A stretch of 64,000 nucleotides of DNA from RHLJ01 sp048058975 (GTDB taxonomy: Bacteria; Bacteroidota; Rhodothermia; Balneolales; Balneolaceae). This document shows, piece by piece, positions 36,914 to 45,819 of this stretch; the stretch's first letter is position 1; each line of letters starts with the position of its first letter. The stretch is from NCBI GenBank assembly GCA_048058975.1, contig JBLLNP010000013.1, positions 1 through 64,000 of the forward strand. The letters are read 5' to 3'. The notes under the pieces are model-generated. The model was not told where the DNA came from and did no database searches. It saw nothing but the letters and a program-made list of their open reading frames with translations. A program made the translations under genes and the position numbers.

Positions 36914-38050
36914 TTAAAATGCCTGATCCAAATCCGAAATTAGATCATCAACATCTTCAATGCCAACCGAAATTCGGATTAAAGAATCACTTAGTCCTGC
37001 TTTCTCCCTCAGCTCTTTTGGGATAGAGCCATGAGTCATAGAAGCGGGATTACTTATAAGGGATTCTACGCCACCCAAACTCTCAGCGAGCGTGAAGATC
37101 CTGGTACTGCTCATAAATTTAACAGCGGCTTCTATGGAGTCGTCTTTCAAGGTGAAAGAAAGCATAGCTCCGAAATCATCCATCTGTATTTTTGCGAGCT
37201 CATGCTGTGGATGTGATTCTAGTCCCGGGTAAATAACCTTTCCAACTTTTGGATGGGAGTTTAAAAAAGCAGCTATTTTCTTTGCGTTTTCAACAGATCG
37301 TTCCACCCGAACAGCGAGCGTTTTAATTCCTCTGAGGGTAAGGTAGCAATCCATCGGGCCTGGAACAGCTCCTGTAGATTTAACCTGGAAACGAAGATTT
37401 TCAAGAATTCCTTTATGCGAAGTTGCTACAGTACCGTGGATTACATCTGAATGACCCGCCAGGTATTTTGTAGCAGAATGAAGGACTGCATCGGCACCAA
37501 ATTCAAGTGGGCGTTGCAAGTATGGAGAAGCAAAAGTGTTGTCAACTATGGTCAGAATATCATTGGCCTTTGCTATATCGATGAGCTTCTCTAAATCAAC
37601 AATTCGTAGGAGGGGATTGGTTGGAGTTTCAATCCACATCATTTTGGTTTGTGGAGTTATAGTTTCTTTAACTAATTCCAGGTCAGTCATGTCTATAAAT
37701 GAGAACTTGATTCCATAAGGCTCAAAAACCGAAGTAAATAACCGATAAGAACCTCCATACAAATCATCTGATGAGATAATATGATCTCCTGGTCGGAACA
37801 TTTTCAACAAAGCATCCATTGCCGCAACACCACTTGAAAAGCAAGCGGCTTCTTCAGCACCTTCGAGCCCAGCTATGAGTTTTTCTAATGCAGTTCGGGT
37901 TGGATTGCCTACCCGCGCATAGTCATACCCTTTATGCACATTCGGGGCAGATTGTTCATAGGTTGAGGTCTGAAAAATAGGAGGCATTACCGCACCGGAA
38001 GTTTCCTCAGACTTTTGGCCTGCGTGAATTGCTTTAGTATTGAATTTCAT
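36914..38050 (-). CDS. Cystathionine gamma-synthase / gamma-lyase family PLP enzyme
   Basis: The 378-residue protein carries the Cys/Met-metabolism PLP signatures: YDYARVGNPTR, ACFSSGVAAMDA, ETPTNPLLRI, VDNTFASP and the PLP lysine at position 195 in SATKYLAGHSD. The C-terminal SLGGVESLISNPASMTH is conserved. These enzymes make cystathionine from an activated homoserine (MetB) or cleave it to cysteine (CTH). The sequence alone does not separate the two. It lies 6 nt after a TPR lipoprotein gene in the same direction. Confidence 0.92.
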   Translation of the reverse strand: MKFNTKAIHAGQKSEETSGAVMPPIFQTSTYEQSAPNVHKGYDYARVGNPTRTALEKLIAGLEGAEEAACFSSGVAAMDALLKMFRPGDHIISSDDLYGGSYRLFTSVFEPYGIKFSFIDMTDLELVKETITPQTKMMWIETPTNPLLRIVDLEKLIDIAKANDILTIVDNTFASPYLQRPLEFGADAVLHSATKYLAGHSDVIHGTVATSHKGILENLRFQVKSTGAVPGPMDCYLTLRGIKTLAVRVERSVENAKKIAAFLNSHPKVGKVIYPGLESHPQHELAKIQMDDFGAMLSFTLKDDSIEAAVKFMSSTRIFTLAESLGGVESLISNPASMTHGSIPKELREKAGLSDSLIRISVGIEDVDDLISDLDQAF

Positions 38051-38056
38051 TCGGTT

Positions 38057-39238
38057 TTAATAACTAAATCGTGATTCTTTTAATGCTGATAAACTCTGCA
38101 ATGTCGATTCGATATCTTCATTTTGAGGGGATATTCCGAGCAGTTTGTCATAATACTCAATAGCAAAATCAAGTAGGGTTCCTGCCTTTATGAGCAGAGG
38201 CTCCTTATCATTTTGAAAAGCAACTTCATAAACACCAAGATATTTCCCAGTAAGGTTGTTATAAAAAACAGCCAGGCTTTCAATATAGTCGGTATTTGTT
38301 GTGTCACGGCTATAAGCCTGAATTAATTCCTTCTCGGCTTGTTCACCAACTCCTTCCGCTTCAAAGCGGATTTGTGAAACCAGAGAGGAGTCTCTTTCAA
38401 TATATGCCTGAGTCAGATCATCCATAATGTTTTCTGTGACTCTATATAGCTGAGTGCCATATACATTTCTGAGAACTGCATCATTTGGATGATTTTTTAT
38501 CAATTCAGAAAGTAAATCCACTGCTTTCTCTGTATTGCCGGTTGAGATATATGCGTTCACGAGGCCAAAAGCTATGTTTTTGCTTTTCGTAATGTCTGTA
38601 TTAGCCAGCTCGTAATAAAATACAGATTGATCTGGTTCGCCATGTTGTAAATACAGAAAACCTAGGTTTTCATATATTTTTAATGGAACTGGATCTACCG
38701 TATTCTTTGCAATATTTAATGTGGAAATGGCCCCCTCAACATCTCCAGTAGAAAATTGTGCAGTTGCCAGCGAAAGATGGCTACTTGTTTCCTGAGGTTT
38801 CAATAAAATGGCGTTAGAAAAATGGGCCTCTGCCAGAGAAAAATCTTCGGTTGTTTCTTCATCGCTAAAAGCAGCAGTACCAGCGTTATGTTCTTCAGAC
38901 CATAGTTTAGTTCTTAAGGAATTTATTCCGGATAATTGAGATGAATCAACTCCTGTCTCAATTGCTAGATTGAAGGAATTGATGGCTTCAGAGTAATACC
39001 CGCTTCTTTCCCTGGGCTCTGACGCTTCGGCAATAAGGGTATTGATTTCTCCTTTCTTGATAAGTAAATCAGACTGGTTTGGATTTTCCGCAAGCTGCTC
39101 ATCAATTTGAGTTAAGGCAACGTCGTATTGATTTTGCGCAACCAGACTGTCGATTGATGGTTTAGAGGATGAACACGCGAAAAAAAACCCGATAGCAAGC
39201 ATTAAGCTTACTAATCGGGTGTTATGAAAATTATTCAT
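38057..39238 (-). CDS. TPR lipoprotein (paralogue 1)
   Basis: The 393-residue protein has a lipobox ending FFACSSSKPS at the N-terminus and TPR-like helical repeats over most of its length. It appears to be a paralogue of the next upstream gene: both share a segment of the type 'ETGVDSSQL...LW..EHNAG', a TPR core and a GTQLYR/GSRVYQ region near the middle. It is probably anchored to a membrane as a scaffold. It sits immediately upstream of the cystathionine enzyme gene in the same operon. The function is unknown. Confidence 0.75.
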   Translation of the reverse strand: MNNFHNTRLVSLMLAIGFFFACSSSKPSIDSLVAQNQYDVALTQIDEQLAENPNQSDLLIKKGEINTLIAEASEPRERSGYYSEAINSFNLAIETGVDSSQLSGINSLRTKLWSEEHNAGTAAFSDEETTEDFSLAEAHFSNAILLKPQETSSHLSLATAQFSTGDVEGAISTLNIAKNTVDPVPLKIYENLGFLYLQHGEPDQSVFYYELANTDITKSKNIAFGLVNAYISTGNTEKAVDLLSELIKNHPNDAVLRNVYGTQLYRVTENIMDDLTQAYIERDSSLVSQIRFEAEGVGEQAEKELIQAYSRDTTNTDYIESLAVFYNNLTGKYLGVYEVAFQNDKEPLLIKAGTLLDFAIEYYDKLLGISPQNEDIESTLQSLSALKESRFSY

Positions 39239-39265
39239 AAGATGTTTGTTTAAAAATAAACGTAA

Positions 39266-40558
39266 TTACATTCCTGCCTTTTCCATAGCTGCTGCAGCTT
39301 CTTCACGCATATCAAGCAATGTGTAAATGCGGAATAGAGATGTCCAGTAGGAAGTATTATCAGGGTCTAATTCTGTTGCTTTCTCATAATATGTCATGGC
39401 TTTACGCGCTTCTTCTCGAGCCATTTCGTCAAATCTTGCAGCTTCATCATTATCTACGGTATTATTTCTTTTTTCAAATAAACCAGCAGATTTGTTTTGA
39501 TAGAGCACACCTAGTGTATTGAAAGTAGCAGGGATAGTAGCATCAAGCTCAGCCGCTTTTAACAATGCTTCTTCGGCTTTTGTTGTCAGATCTGTAATTT
39601 CTGCATCAATAGCTTCATTCTCAGTTTTTAAAGCATTGATTTCTTCTTTCGATCCATTATTCCTTTCAAGCTCAAAAATCTTATCTGAATTTGAAGAATA
39701 AGCATCTGAAAGATTTAATACTCTTTGATAAACTCTGGAACCGATTACGAGGCGATACCTGGCATTTTCAGGATCATTTGCAATAAGATCATTCATGACC
39801 TCAAGAGCTTCATCAGTTCTATCAATTTGAAAAAGTCCATCAGCTAGTTTTTGTACTAAACTTACACTATCCGGATATAACTTTAGACCTTCACGCATTA
39901 CTTCTACAGCTTTATCTGGTTGCTCGCTCAGGAAGTAATAAGAACCCAAACGATCATATTCAGAAGCTTTTCCCTGATCCTGAAGCTTTATTGCAGTTGA
40001 TATTGCTTTTGCAGCATTTGCATACTCGTTATTCATGTAATAGATCTGTGCTAGTACATCGAAAGAGAGAACACTGTCAGGATTTATAGTAGTTGCATTC
40101 ACCAAATGGGCAATAGACATTTCAAGAGGACTTTCCACCGAAGCCATAATACTGTCATCAGTTGCGTATCTAATACCTTCGTTATGTTCAAGGCTCCAGG
40201 TATTTATGACCAGTGGCGTAATTTCGTCAGCTTCTGAAGCAGGTTCAGGTTGCGCCGCAAAAAGAATTTCTGCTTCATCTAAGTTTGAGCGCATGTCTTC
40301 ATAAATAGAAGTACGGTCAGAAGCTGTCGGCTCTGCCTCAGCGATTTTTCCAAGAACAACCGCTTTATAGTAATAACCTAAAGGATTCGCTGATTCCTTT
40401 AGTATCAAAGTATCTGCAGCTGATAATGCAGCATTATAATTTTGAGAATCTATTCCTGCTTTTATAGGCTTAACCAAAGGATTGGAATCCGGACCGCAAT
40501 TGGTAGCAAAAACCAAAATAAGAAGAGCAGCAAAGAGACTATAGATATGCTTTTTCAT
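39266..40558 (-). CDS. TPR lipoprotein (paralogue 2)
   Basis: The 430-residue protein has a lipobox (FATNCGPDSN), TPR repeats from about 40 to 420, and a coiled segment in the middle (FELERNNGSKEEINALKTEN). Its overall plan, including the VINTWSLEHNEG and LVIGSRVYQRV segments, resembles the following gene at 38057-39238, suggesting tandem duplication. The gap is 27 nt. It may organise an envelope complex, but no partner is visible. Confidence 0.75.
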   Translation of the reverse strand: MKKHIYSLFAALLILVFATNCGPDSNPLVKPIKAGIDSQNYNAALSAADTLILKESANPLGYYYKAVVLGKIAEAEPTASDRTSIYEDMRSNLDEAEILFAAQPEPASEADEITPLVINTWSLEHNEGIRYATDDSIMASVESPLEMSIAHLVNATTINPDSVLSFDVLAQIYYMNNEYANAAKAISTAIKLQDQGKASEYDRLGSYYFLSEQPDKAVEVMREGLKLYPDSVSLVQKLADGLFQIDRTDEALEVMNDLIANDPENARYRLVIGSRVYQRVLNLSDAYSSNSDKIFELERNNGSKEEINALKTENEAIDAEITDLTTKAEEALLKAAELDATIPATFNTLGVLYQNKSAGLFEKRNNTVDNDEAARFDEMAREEARKAMTYYEKATELDPDNTSYWTSLFRIYTLLDMREEAAAAMEKAGM

Positions 40559-40685
40559 TTTTTTATTCGAATTGAAAGTGGATGATTAAAGATTCTTTAT
40601 TAAGTTTTATAAAGTAACCATATAATGAACTTTCCGCAATAAAAGTACGGATAAGGATTTAACAGGATTTAATAAATTTATACCT

Positions 40686-41063
40686 ATGAAAAAAAGAGTA
40701 TCGACATCAAAAGCGCCGGCGGCAATAGGCCCTTACAGTCAGGCAATCATCCATAATGGATTGGTTTACTGCTCGGGACAAATACCTCTAGACCCTGAAA
40801 CAATGACCATAGTTGGGGAAGATGCTACCACTCAGGCACAACAAGTAATGAAAAATCTTTCTGAGGTGCTTAAAGAAGCAGGAAGTGACTTCTCAAAAGT
40901 AATAAAATGCTCCATTTTCCTTGATGATATGGGAGACTTTGGAAAGGTTAATGAAGTATATGGTAGTTTTTTTGATACAGATCCACCTGCAAGAGAAACA
41001 GTAGCTGTTCAAACCTTACCTAAAGAGGTGTTAGTAGAAATCAGCTGTATTGCTTACATCTGA
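40686..41063 (+). CDS. ridA: RidA-family enamine/imine deaminase
   Basis: The 125-residue protein has the RidA pattern: APAAIGPYSQAI, VYCSGQIPLDP, a QVMKNLSEVLKEAGSDFSKV segment, the catalytic arginine region PPARETVAVQ, and VEISCIAYI. It hydrolyses reactive 2-aminoacrylate formed by PLP enzymes such as cystathionine lyase. That fits the nearby 36914-38050 gene, although it lies on the other strand. Its 3' end overlaps the convergent M23 gene by 10 nt. Confidence 0.93.
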   Translation: MKKRVSTSKAPAAIGPYSQAIIHNGLVYCSGQIPLDPETMTIVGEDATTQAQQVMKNLSEVLKEAGSDFSKVIKCSIFLDDMGDFGKVNEVYGSFFDTDPPARETVAVQTLPKEVLVEISCIAYI

Positions 41064-42907
41064 CGTATCTGAAAAGACTTGGTGATTTTATTCCCGGCTT
41101 TGTCATATACGGTTAAAGTTACCAGGTTTTCTTTTTTTGGTACAAACCCAGGATTATAATATATCAGCAAGTCTTCTTCATTATCATATTCAAGGATGCC
41201 TCTTTCGCCATTTACAAAGGCTTGAGAATCTTTGAAGTTAATTCCGGTAAGGGAGTCTTCTGCAAATATTTGAACTAACCATTTTCCATAACTGGTTTTA
41301 ATGATCTTCGGGGTTTGTAAAACAGGAGGTTCATTATCTGGCATGATTATAAATTCGCCGAGATCAGAAGGGTACCCATGTATGGTTCTTCCTATAAGTT
41401 TTGAATCAACACTAGTAATGCGGTCGCGGGTACGATCAATCCGAAATAGCTGGTACTTGTTACCTTCTTCAAAATCATCGCCCATATAATATTCAACCTT
41501 AAACGATTTTCTTGACGGAATCATCGCCGGTTGGAGGTTAAAGTAGGGATATCCATCAAGATAATCTGTATAGCTGACCACACTTAGCGTATCGAAAAAG
41601 CTATCGGAAGGAAAACGCACAGTCAGTTTTTTATCAGGTGTTTTAAAGGAATAGGTACCGGTTGGTGCAAATCTGGATAATAGCATGAATTGAGATAGAG
41701 CGATCTCAGATTCTCTAATAACCAATAGATATTGATTATTTTTAGAATCCCAAACTTGGCTCAATTTGTAGTCAAAATTCTTGAGGTCTATTGTTTCAGT
41801 GCCATTGAATACCCAATCTTCCGTCCAAAACCATTTGTGTAATGGATCGGGAATATTTTTCTTTTTGTGATCAGGATTAAAACTCGCTCCATCAACTGAA
41901 AAGTATGCGTTTGATTCATTTCCATAATAGTCTTTTGCGAAGATGGTAAACCAAGCGATTGAGTCTCCGGGATTGATACTGGTACGAGGGTCCACTATTC
42001 TATAAAACGGATTCGTAGGGCCGTCTTTTTTGTATAATGTCTGATAAGATCTTCTATTGGCACCCATATCCGGGATTCTATCCAAAAACATAATGTCATC
42101 TTCTTCAAATTTAAATTCATCAAGTCGTCCGTAAAAAAGAGTGTCACCTTGGTTTAGTAAACCGAGCTCGTAGGTGGCATATTTGTTGGTTACCTCGTTT
42201 GCTTCATCAAAATTAGAGATTGCTACTCCAATAGGTCCATTAGCTTCAATTGTTCGAAAGCTTACATTTCCCGAATCATCTTTAAAAGGGTAGTAAAGCT
42301 GAGGAAATTTAGAGTTGCGAATGGTTGTTTCGGGCGAAAGAGGGAATACCAACATTGCTGAGATAGATGGAGGAATAGTGTCTTTCACAGTAAGATTAGA
42401 ACGCAAAGCGTTAATTGGAGTGTCTTCATCCTTCCTGATTTCGAAATGAAGGTGAGGAGGACCTACACCAGTCGATCCTGTATATCCAATTACTTCTCCT
42501 TGGGAAACCTTCATATTCAAATGCTCCACACTTAAATCGGTTTCAAAAGAATAGTCCTTCATCCGAACGGAATCTATATAAGCCTGAAGATGATCATTAA
42601 ACCGCTGTAGATGCGCATATACGGTAATTGCACCGTCAGTATGCTTCAAATAAATTACCTTACCGTAGCCTTCTACAGAAACTCCAAGACGGTACACAAC
42701 CCCATCCTTCGAAGCGAAGACCCGATAGCCTTCCTGTCCCCAGGTTTTAATGTCCAGACCGGAGTGGTAATGAGCAGAACGGGTCTCCCCGAAAGTAGAA
42801 GTCAGGTGTTGGCTTGCATCAGTAGGCCAAAGATAATCTTGCTCCTGCGCAGAGGATAGTTTTGTGATGAAAATAGCAATAAGTAAAAACGAAGTTTTTA
42901 AAATCAC
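41054..42907 (-). CDS. Secreted M23-family metallopeptidase
   Basis: The 617-residue protein has a signal peptide (ITKLSSAQE) and an N-terminal M23/LytM domain with HYHSGLDI (zinc His and Asp), YAHLQ and GPPHLHFE, the usual HxH motif. After this comes a long beta-rich region (about 190-617) of unknown fold. M23 enzymes cut peptidoglycan cross-links or related peptides. The zinc ligands look intact, so it is probably active in cell-wall remodelling. It is coupled to the FAH gene by a 4-nt overlap. Confidence 0.88.
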   Translation of the reverse strand: MILKTSFLLIAIFITKLSSAQEQDYLWPTDASQHLTSTFGETRSAHYHSGLDIKTWGQEGYRVFASKDGVVYRLGVSVEGYGKVIYLKHTDGAITVYAHLQRFNDHLQAYIDSVRMKDYSFETDLSVEHLNMKVSQGEVIGYTGSTGVGPPHLHFEIRKDEDTPINALRSNLTVKDTIPPSISAMLVFPLSPETTIRNSKFPQLYYPFKDDSGNVSFRTIEANGPIGVAISNFDEANEVTNKYATYELGLLNQGDTLFYGRLDEFKFEEDDIMFLDRIPDMGANRRSYQTLYKKDGPTNPFYRIVDPRTSINPGDSIAWFTIFAKDYYGNESNAYFSVDGASFNPDHKKKNIPDPLHKWFWTEDWVFNGTETIDLKNFDYKLSQVWDSKNNQYLLVIRESEIALSQFMLLSRFAPTGTYSFKTPDKKLTVRFPSDSFFDTLSVVSYTDYLDGYPYFNLQPAMIPSRKSFKVEYYMGDDFEEGNKYQLFRIDRTRDRITSVDSKLIGRTIHGYPSDLGEFIIMPDNEPPVLQTPKIIKTSYGKWLVQIFAEDSLTGINFKDSQAFVNGERGILEYDNEEDLLIYYNPGFVPKKENLVTLTVYDKAGNKITKSFQIRQM

Positions 42908-43557
42908 CTGGTAATAGTAACCGTTAAAGAAGTAGTTCCACCATCGAGTGTAGCAGTAACTGTATCTCCAGCTTTAATAGCTGATACCCCTTCCGGAGTT
43001 CCCGTAAAAATCAAATCGCCTTCTTCTAACGTAAAAATTTCCGACAAATAGCTGATTAAAGTTGGAATGTTAAAAATCATATCTTTTGTAGAAGCTTTTT
43101 GGCGGGCGTTACCGTTCACAGTAAGCTGTAGCACGATTTCGGGGAAGGTCTTTCCGTCAAAGGGAATAAATGAGCTGATTGGAGCAAATTGGTCAAACCC
43201 TTTGCTTATACTCCATGGATGTCCTTTCTCTTTTGCTTTTTGTTGAATATCTCTTGCAGTAAAGTCTATTCCAACCCCATAACCTGCCACATATTCCAAA
43301 GCTCTTTCTTTTGGGATATTTCTCCCCATTTTACCAATAGCTATCACAAGTTCAACTTCGTGATGAACCTCACTGGTTTGTTTTGGTAATGAGATTTGTT
43401 CACCTTCAAAGCAAATTGAGTTTAAAGGTTTTAAGAATACGATTGGAGAGGAGGGAGGTTTGCTACCTAGTTCTTCTGCATGCTTTGCATAATTTTTACC
43501 AATGCAGAATATAGAGTGAATTGGAGTATTAAGGCCGGGTATTCTTGGATATTTCAT
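42904..43557 (-). CDS. Fumarylacetoacetate hydrolase (FAH) family protein
   Basis: The 217-residue protein shows FAH family motifs: FCIGKNYAKHAEELG, the metal-binding HHEVELVIAIG, FTARDIQQKAKEKGHPWSISKGFDQFAP and IFTGTPEGVSAIKAGD. Relatives act as acylpyruvate hydrolases or oxaloacetate decarboxylases. The exact substrate is not clear. The stop overlaps the M23 gene start, and the gene lies about 70 nt after the rpmA terminator-side end. Confidence 0.9.
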   Translation of the reverse strand: MKYPRIPGLNTPIHSIFCIGKNYAKHAEELGSKPPSSPIVFLKPLNSICFEGEQISLPKQTSEVHHEVELVIAIGKMGRNIPKERALEYVAGYGVGIDFTARDIQQKAKEKGHPWSISKGFDQFAPISSFIPFDGKTFPEIVLQLTVNGNARQKASTKDMIFNIPTLISYLSEIFTLEEGDLIFTGTPEGVSAIKAGDTVTATLDGGTTSLTVTITR

Positions 43558-43570
43558 GATTTGAAGATAT

Positions 43571-43610
43571 AAAAAAAGCCCCGTACATATATAGTATGAA
43601 CGGGGCTTTT
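43571..43610 (-). terminator. Rho-independent terminator after rpmA
   Basis: A perfect AAAAGCCCCGT / ACGGGGCTTTT stem with a 16-nt loop (acatatatagtatga region), ending with T-runs on both strands. On the minus strand it terminates the rplU-rpmA transcript 17 nt after the rpmA stop. Confidence 0.8.
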
Positions 43611-43627
43611 ACATAGATGATAAATTC

Positions 43628-43885
43628 TTAGTTCGCAGGGTCAACGTTTACAAATTTTCTTCCACCAGTTGATGTAGTAAATGAAACATGACCATCAGCT
43701 ACAGAAAATAAGGTGTCATCTCCACCTCTTTTTACATTGTTACCAGCGTGAAATTTTGTTCCTCGTTGACGTACAATGATTCCTCCGGCACGAACAAATT
43801 CGCCACCGAATCGCTTTACACCAAGTCGTTTACTTTCTGAATCACGTCCGTTTTTTGTTGAACCCTGACCTTTCTTATGTGCCAT
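43628..43885 (-). CDS. rpmA: 50S ribosomal protein L27
   Basis: The 85-residue protein begins MAHKKGQGSTKNGRDSESKR and contains GGIIVRQRGTKFHAGNNV and GDDTLFSVADGHVSF, as in L27. It lies near the peptidyl-transferase centre of the ribosome. It follows rplU by 16 nt in the usual order, and a strong terminator follows it. Confidence 0.97.
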   Translation of the reverse strand: MAHKKGQGSTKNGRDSESKRLGVKRFGGEFVRAGGIIVRQRGTKFHAGNNVKRGGDDTLFSVADGHVSFTTSTGGRKFVNVDPAN

Positions 43886-43901
43886 TGTTTATACCTTAAT
43901 T

Positions 43902-44396
43902 TTAGCTTAAAGCTTCGATTAATTCGGCTTTCTTCATGCTTGAATAGCCGGAAATGTTTTGTTCTTTTGCCATTTCTTTAAGTTCAGAAACTGTTTTTGA
44001 ACTTAAATCAGAAGTCGCTTCTGCTTTGGGAGCTGCTTCTTCAGTTTTGACTTCAGCTTTTTTTGGAGCTGATTTTTTCTTGGTTCCACCTAGCGTTATC
44101 CCATCAATTTGAATCTGAGACATTACCTGTCGGTGACCGTTCATTTTTTGATATCCTTTTCGGCGCTTCTTTTTGAAAACAAGTACTTTATCAGACTTAA
44201 CAGTATCAAGAAGGGTTGCCGAAACCTCAGCACCTTCAACAACAGGAGTTCCTACTTTAACGCCACTTTCATCTTTTACAAGAAGCACTTTGTCAAACGA
44301 AAGGTTATTACCCTCCACATTTTGCTTATCAACAAACAAAACATCTTTTTCTGCTACTTTGTATTGATGTCCGCCAATTTCTACGATCGCGTACAT
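43902..44396 (-). CDS. rplU: 50S ribosomal protein L21 with C-terminal extension
   Basis: Residues about 1-103 are L21 (MYAIVEIGGHQYKV, FKKKRRKGYQKMNGHRQ). The family is usually close to 103 residues, but this protein has 164: a Lys/Ala/Glu linker (KSAPKKAEVKTEEAAPKAEA) and a final helix pair SKTVSELKEMAKEQNISGYS plus MKKAELIEAL, which resembles a Rho-N/SAP-type domain that can contact nucleic acid. L21 binds 23S rRNA. It is cotranscribed with rpmA. Confidence 0.95.
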   Translation of the reverse strand: MYAIVEIGGHQYKVAEKDVLFVDKQNVEGNNLSFDKVLLVKDESGVKVGTPVVEGAEVSATLLDTVKSDKVLVFKKKRRKGYQKMNGHRQVMSQIQIDGITLGGTKKKSAPKKAEVKTEEAAPKAEATSDLSSKTVSELKEMAKEQNISGYSSMKKAELIEALS

Positions 44397-44439
44397 AATA
44401 TTTTTAAATTTCTTTCTTTTGCGATTTTATCAGAGCTTT

Positions 44440-44447
44440 CAAAGATA
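44440..44447 (-). promoter_or_regulatory. Bacteroidota-type -7 promoter element for rplU-rpmA
   Basis: On the minus strand TATCTTTG matches TAnnTTTG exactly. It lies 44 nt upstream of the rplU ATG in a 192-nt gap to the divergent gene. The upstream -33 TTTG is not perfectly placed. Confidence 0.45.
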
Positions 44448-44588
44448 AGGGAATACGTTTTGAAAAGAAAGAGAAATCGTTCAATTTTTTTCAATTGTGA
44501 CAAGAAGAAGCATAATGTGATAAGCGTGTTTTTAATAAAGAAACAGAAGCAATAAGTTGAGTCAGGTATTCAATTCAGTATTAATATC

Positions 44589-45113
44589 ATGTTTAAAAAA
44601 ATACTTGGTCTTTTTCTTGTCACCATCTTTATTGCTACTTCTACAATTCTGGCACAGCAAGCTCAACAAAGCAGATGTAAAACCCAGCCCGAATACCGAC
44701 AATTTGATTTTTGGATTGGCGAATGGGAAGTAAAAAATCCAAATGATGTAGCGGTAGGGAATAGCGTAATAGAACTTACAGTTGGAGATTGCGTTATCCT
44801 GGAAAATTGGACTGGAGCTTCCGGTTATACAGGTAAAAGTTTGAATTATTATAGTGTGTTAGATCAGCAGTGGCATCAAAAATGGATAGGAAGCGGAGGA
44901 ATCCCCATAGAGTTTTCAGGAATTTATGATGCTGAGGCAAAAGCGATGAAATATATAGGTAAAGGGTTTGGTCAGGGAGGAGTCGAATTGGATTACAAAC
45001 TCACCTTCTATCAAATGACAGAAGATTATGTTCGTCAACATTGGGAACAATCATCCGATGGTGGCGAAACCTGGACCACCATTTTTGATGGACAGTATCA
45101 CCGCAAAAAATAA
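44589..45113 (+). CDS. Exported DUF1579-like protein
   Basis: The 174-residue protein has a signal peptide (TILAQQAQ) and the sequence FDFWIGEWEVKNP followed by a beta-rich lipocalin-like region. The FWxGxWxV start and later HWEQSSDGGETW resemble the DUF1579 family. No catalytic residues are recognised. It faces rplU divergently and converges on lexA, with the stops back to back (45113/45114). Confidence 0.6.
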   Translation: MFKKILGLFLVTIFIATSTILAQQAQQSRCKTQPEYRQFDFWIGEWEVKNPNDVAVGNSVIELTVGDCVILENWTGASGYTGKSLNYYSVLDQQWHQKWIGSGGIPIEFSGIYDAEAKAMKYIGKGFGQGGVELDYKLTFYQMTEDYVRQHWEQSSDGGETWTTIFDGQYHRKK

Positions 45114-45769
45114 TCAGGCTACTTTAGAAGCAGCTCGTTGAAAGCCCTGTCGGTTAACATGACCAATATATTTACCGATAATTTTCACTTCTTCGAATAC
45201 ATCAGGAGAAACGGTGATATCATCATAATCTTCATTGGCAGCTTCAAGGCGTAATCCGTTGTCATCCCAGAATACTTTTTTAAGAGTAGTTTCTCCATTA
45301 TATAGTACGGCACCAATCTCACCGTTCTGGAGTTTGGTGTCCATCAAAAGCACAAAATCACCATCATAAATATTGGCATCCTTCATACTAAAACCAGAAA
45401 CCCGGAGAGCAAATAACTTATCCAGATTGGGGAAAAGCGTAAAAGGGTAATGCTACCTAAATCAGCTTCTACTGCTTCCTGAAGATATCCTGCAGCAATT
45501 AAACCTCGAATAGGAATTCCCTCTTCTTCAAAATCATTTCCAAGGATGCTTTTTTTGTCGGACGGAAGATCATATTCCTCGTCATTTTTCTTTACGAGGA
45601 ACCCTTTTTTTAATAAAGCCTGTATATTCTGAGTAACGCTATTTGGAGAACGATACCCGAAATGTTCAGCAATTTCACGATAGGTAGGCCAAACATCATA
45701 TTCTTTTTTGTAATCGACGATGAAGGAAAAAAATTCCTGTTGTTTTCGGGTTAAATGTGCATTATCCAT
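45114..45769 (-). pseudogene. lexA: LexA repressor, interrupted by a frameshift
   Basis: Two overlapping frames together give a full LexA. The first (45383-45769) encodes the winged HTH (YREIAEHFGY, about residues 27-58) and the Ala-Gly cleavage site (AAGY, 93-94), then goes out of frame after about residue 111. The second frame supplies LFPNLDKLFALRVSGFSMKD and the C-terminal peptidase domain. One base is missing near 45430-45437, next to TTTTCCCC. Restored, the protein has about 218 residues. The serine (codon 45387-45389) lies just before the second frame's ATG, so neither fragment alone has a working active site. It may be a sequencing error. Confidence 0.85.
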
Positions 45770-45805
45770 AGTGATATATACTTAATGTGTGAAATATGTG
45801 TAATA

Positions 45806-45812
45806 AAAGGAG
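45806..45812 (+). promoter_or_regulatory. Ribosome binding site deciding the cyclophilin lipoprotein start
   Basis: AAAGGAG lies 7 nt before the ATG at 45820. The frame also contains an ATG at 45796, but it precedes this site and adds residues before the lipoprotein signal. Confidence 0.6.
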
Positions 45813-45819
45813 TTTTTGG

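Noticed and set aside
45383..45386. Split LexA made as two coupled proteins via an ATGA overlap
   Set aside because: The catalytic serine codon lies just before the second frame's ATG, so the second protein would have no nucleophile. A simple missing base explains the data better.
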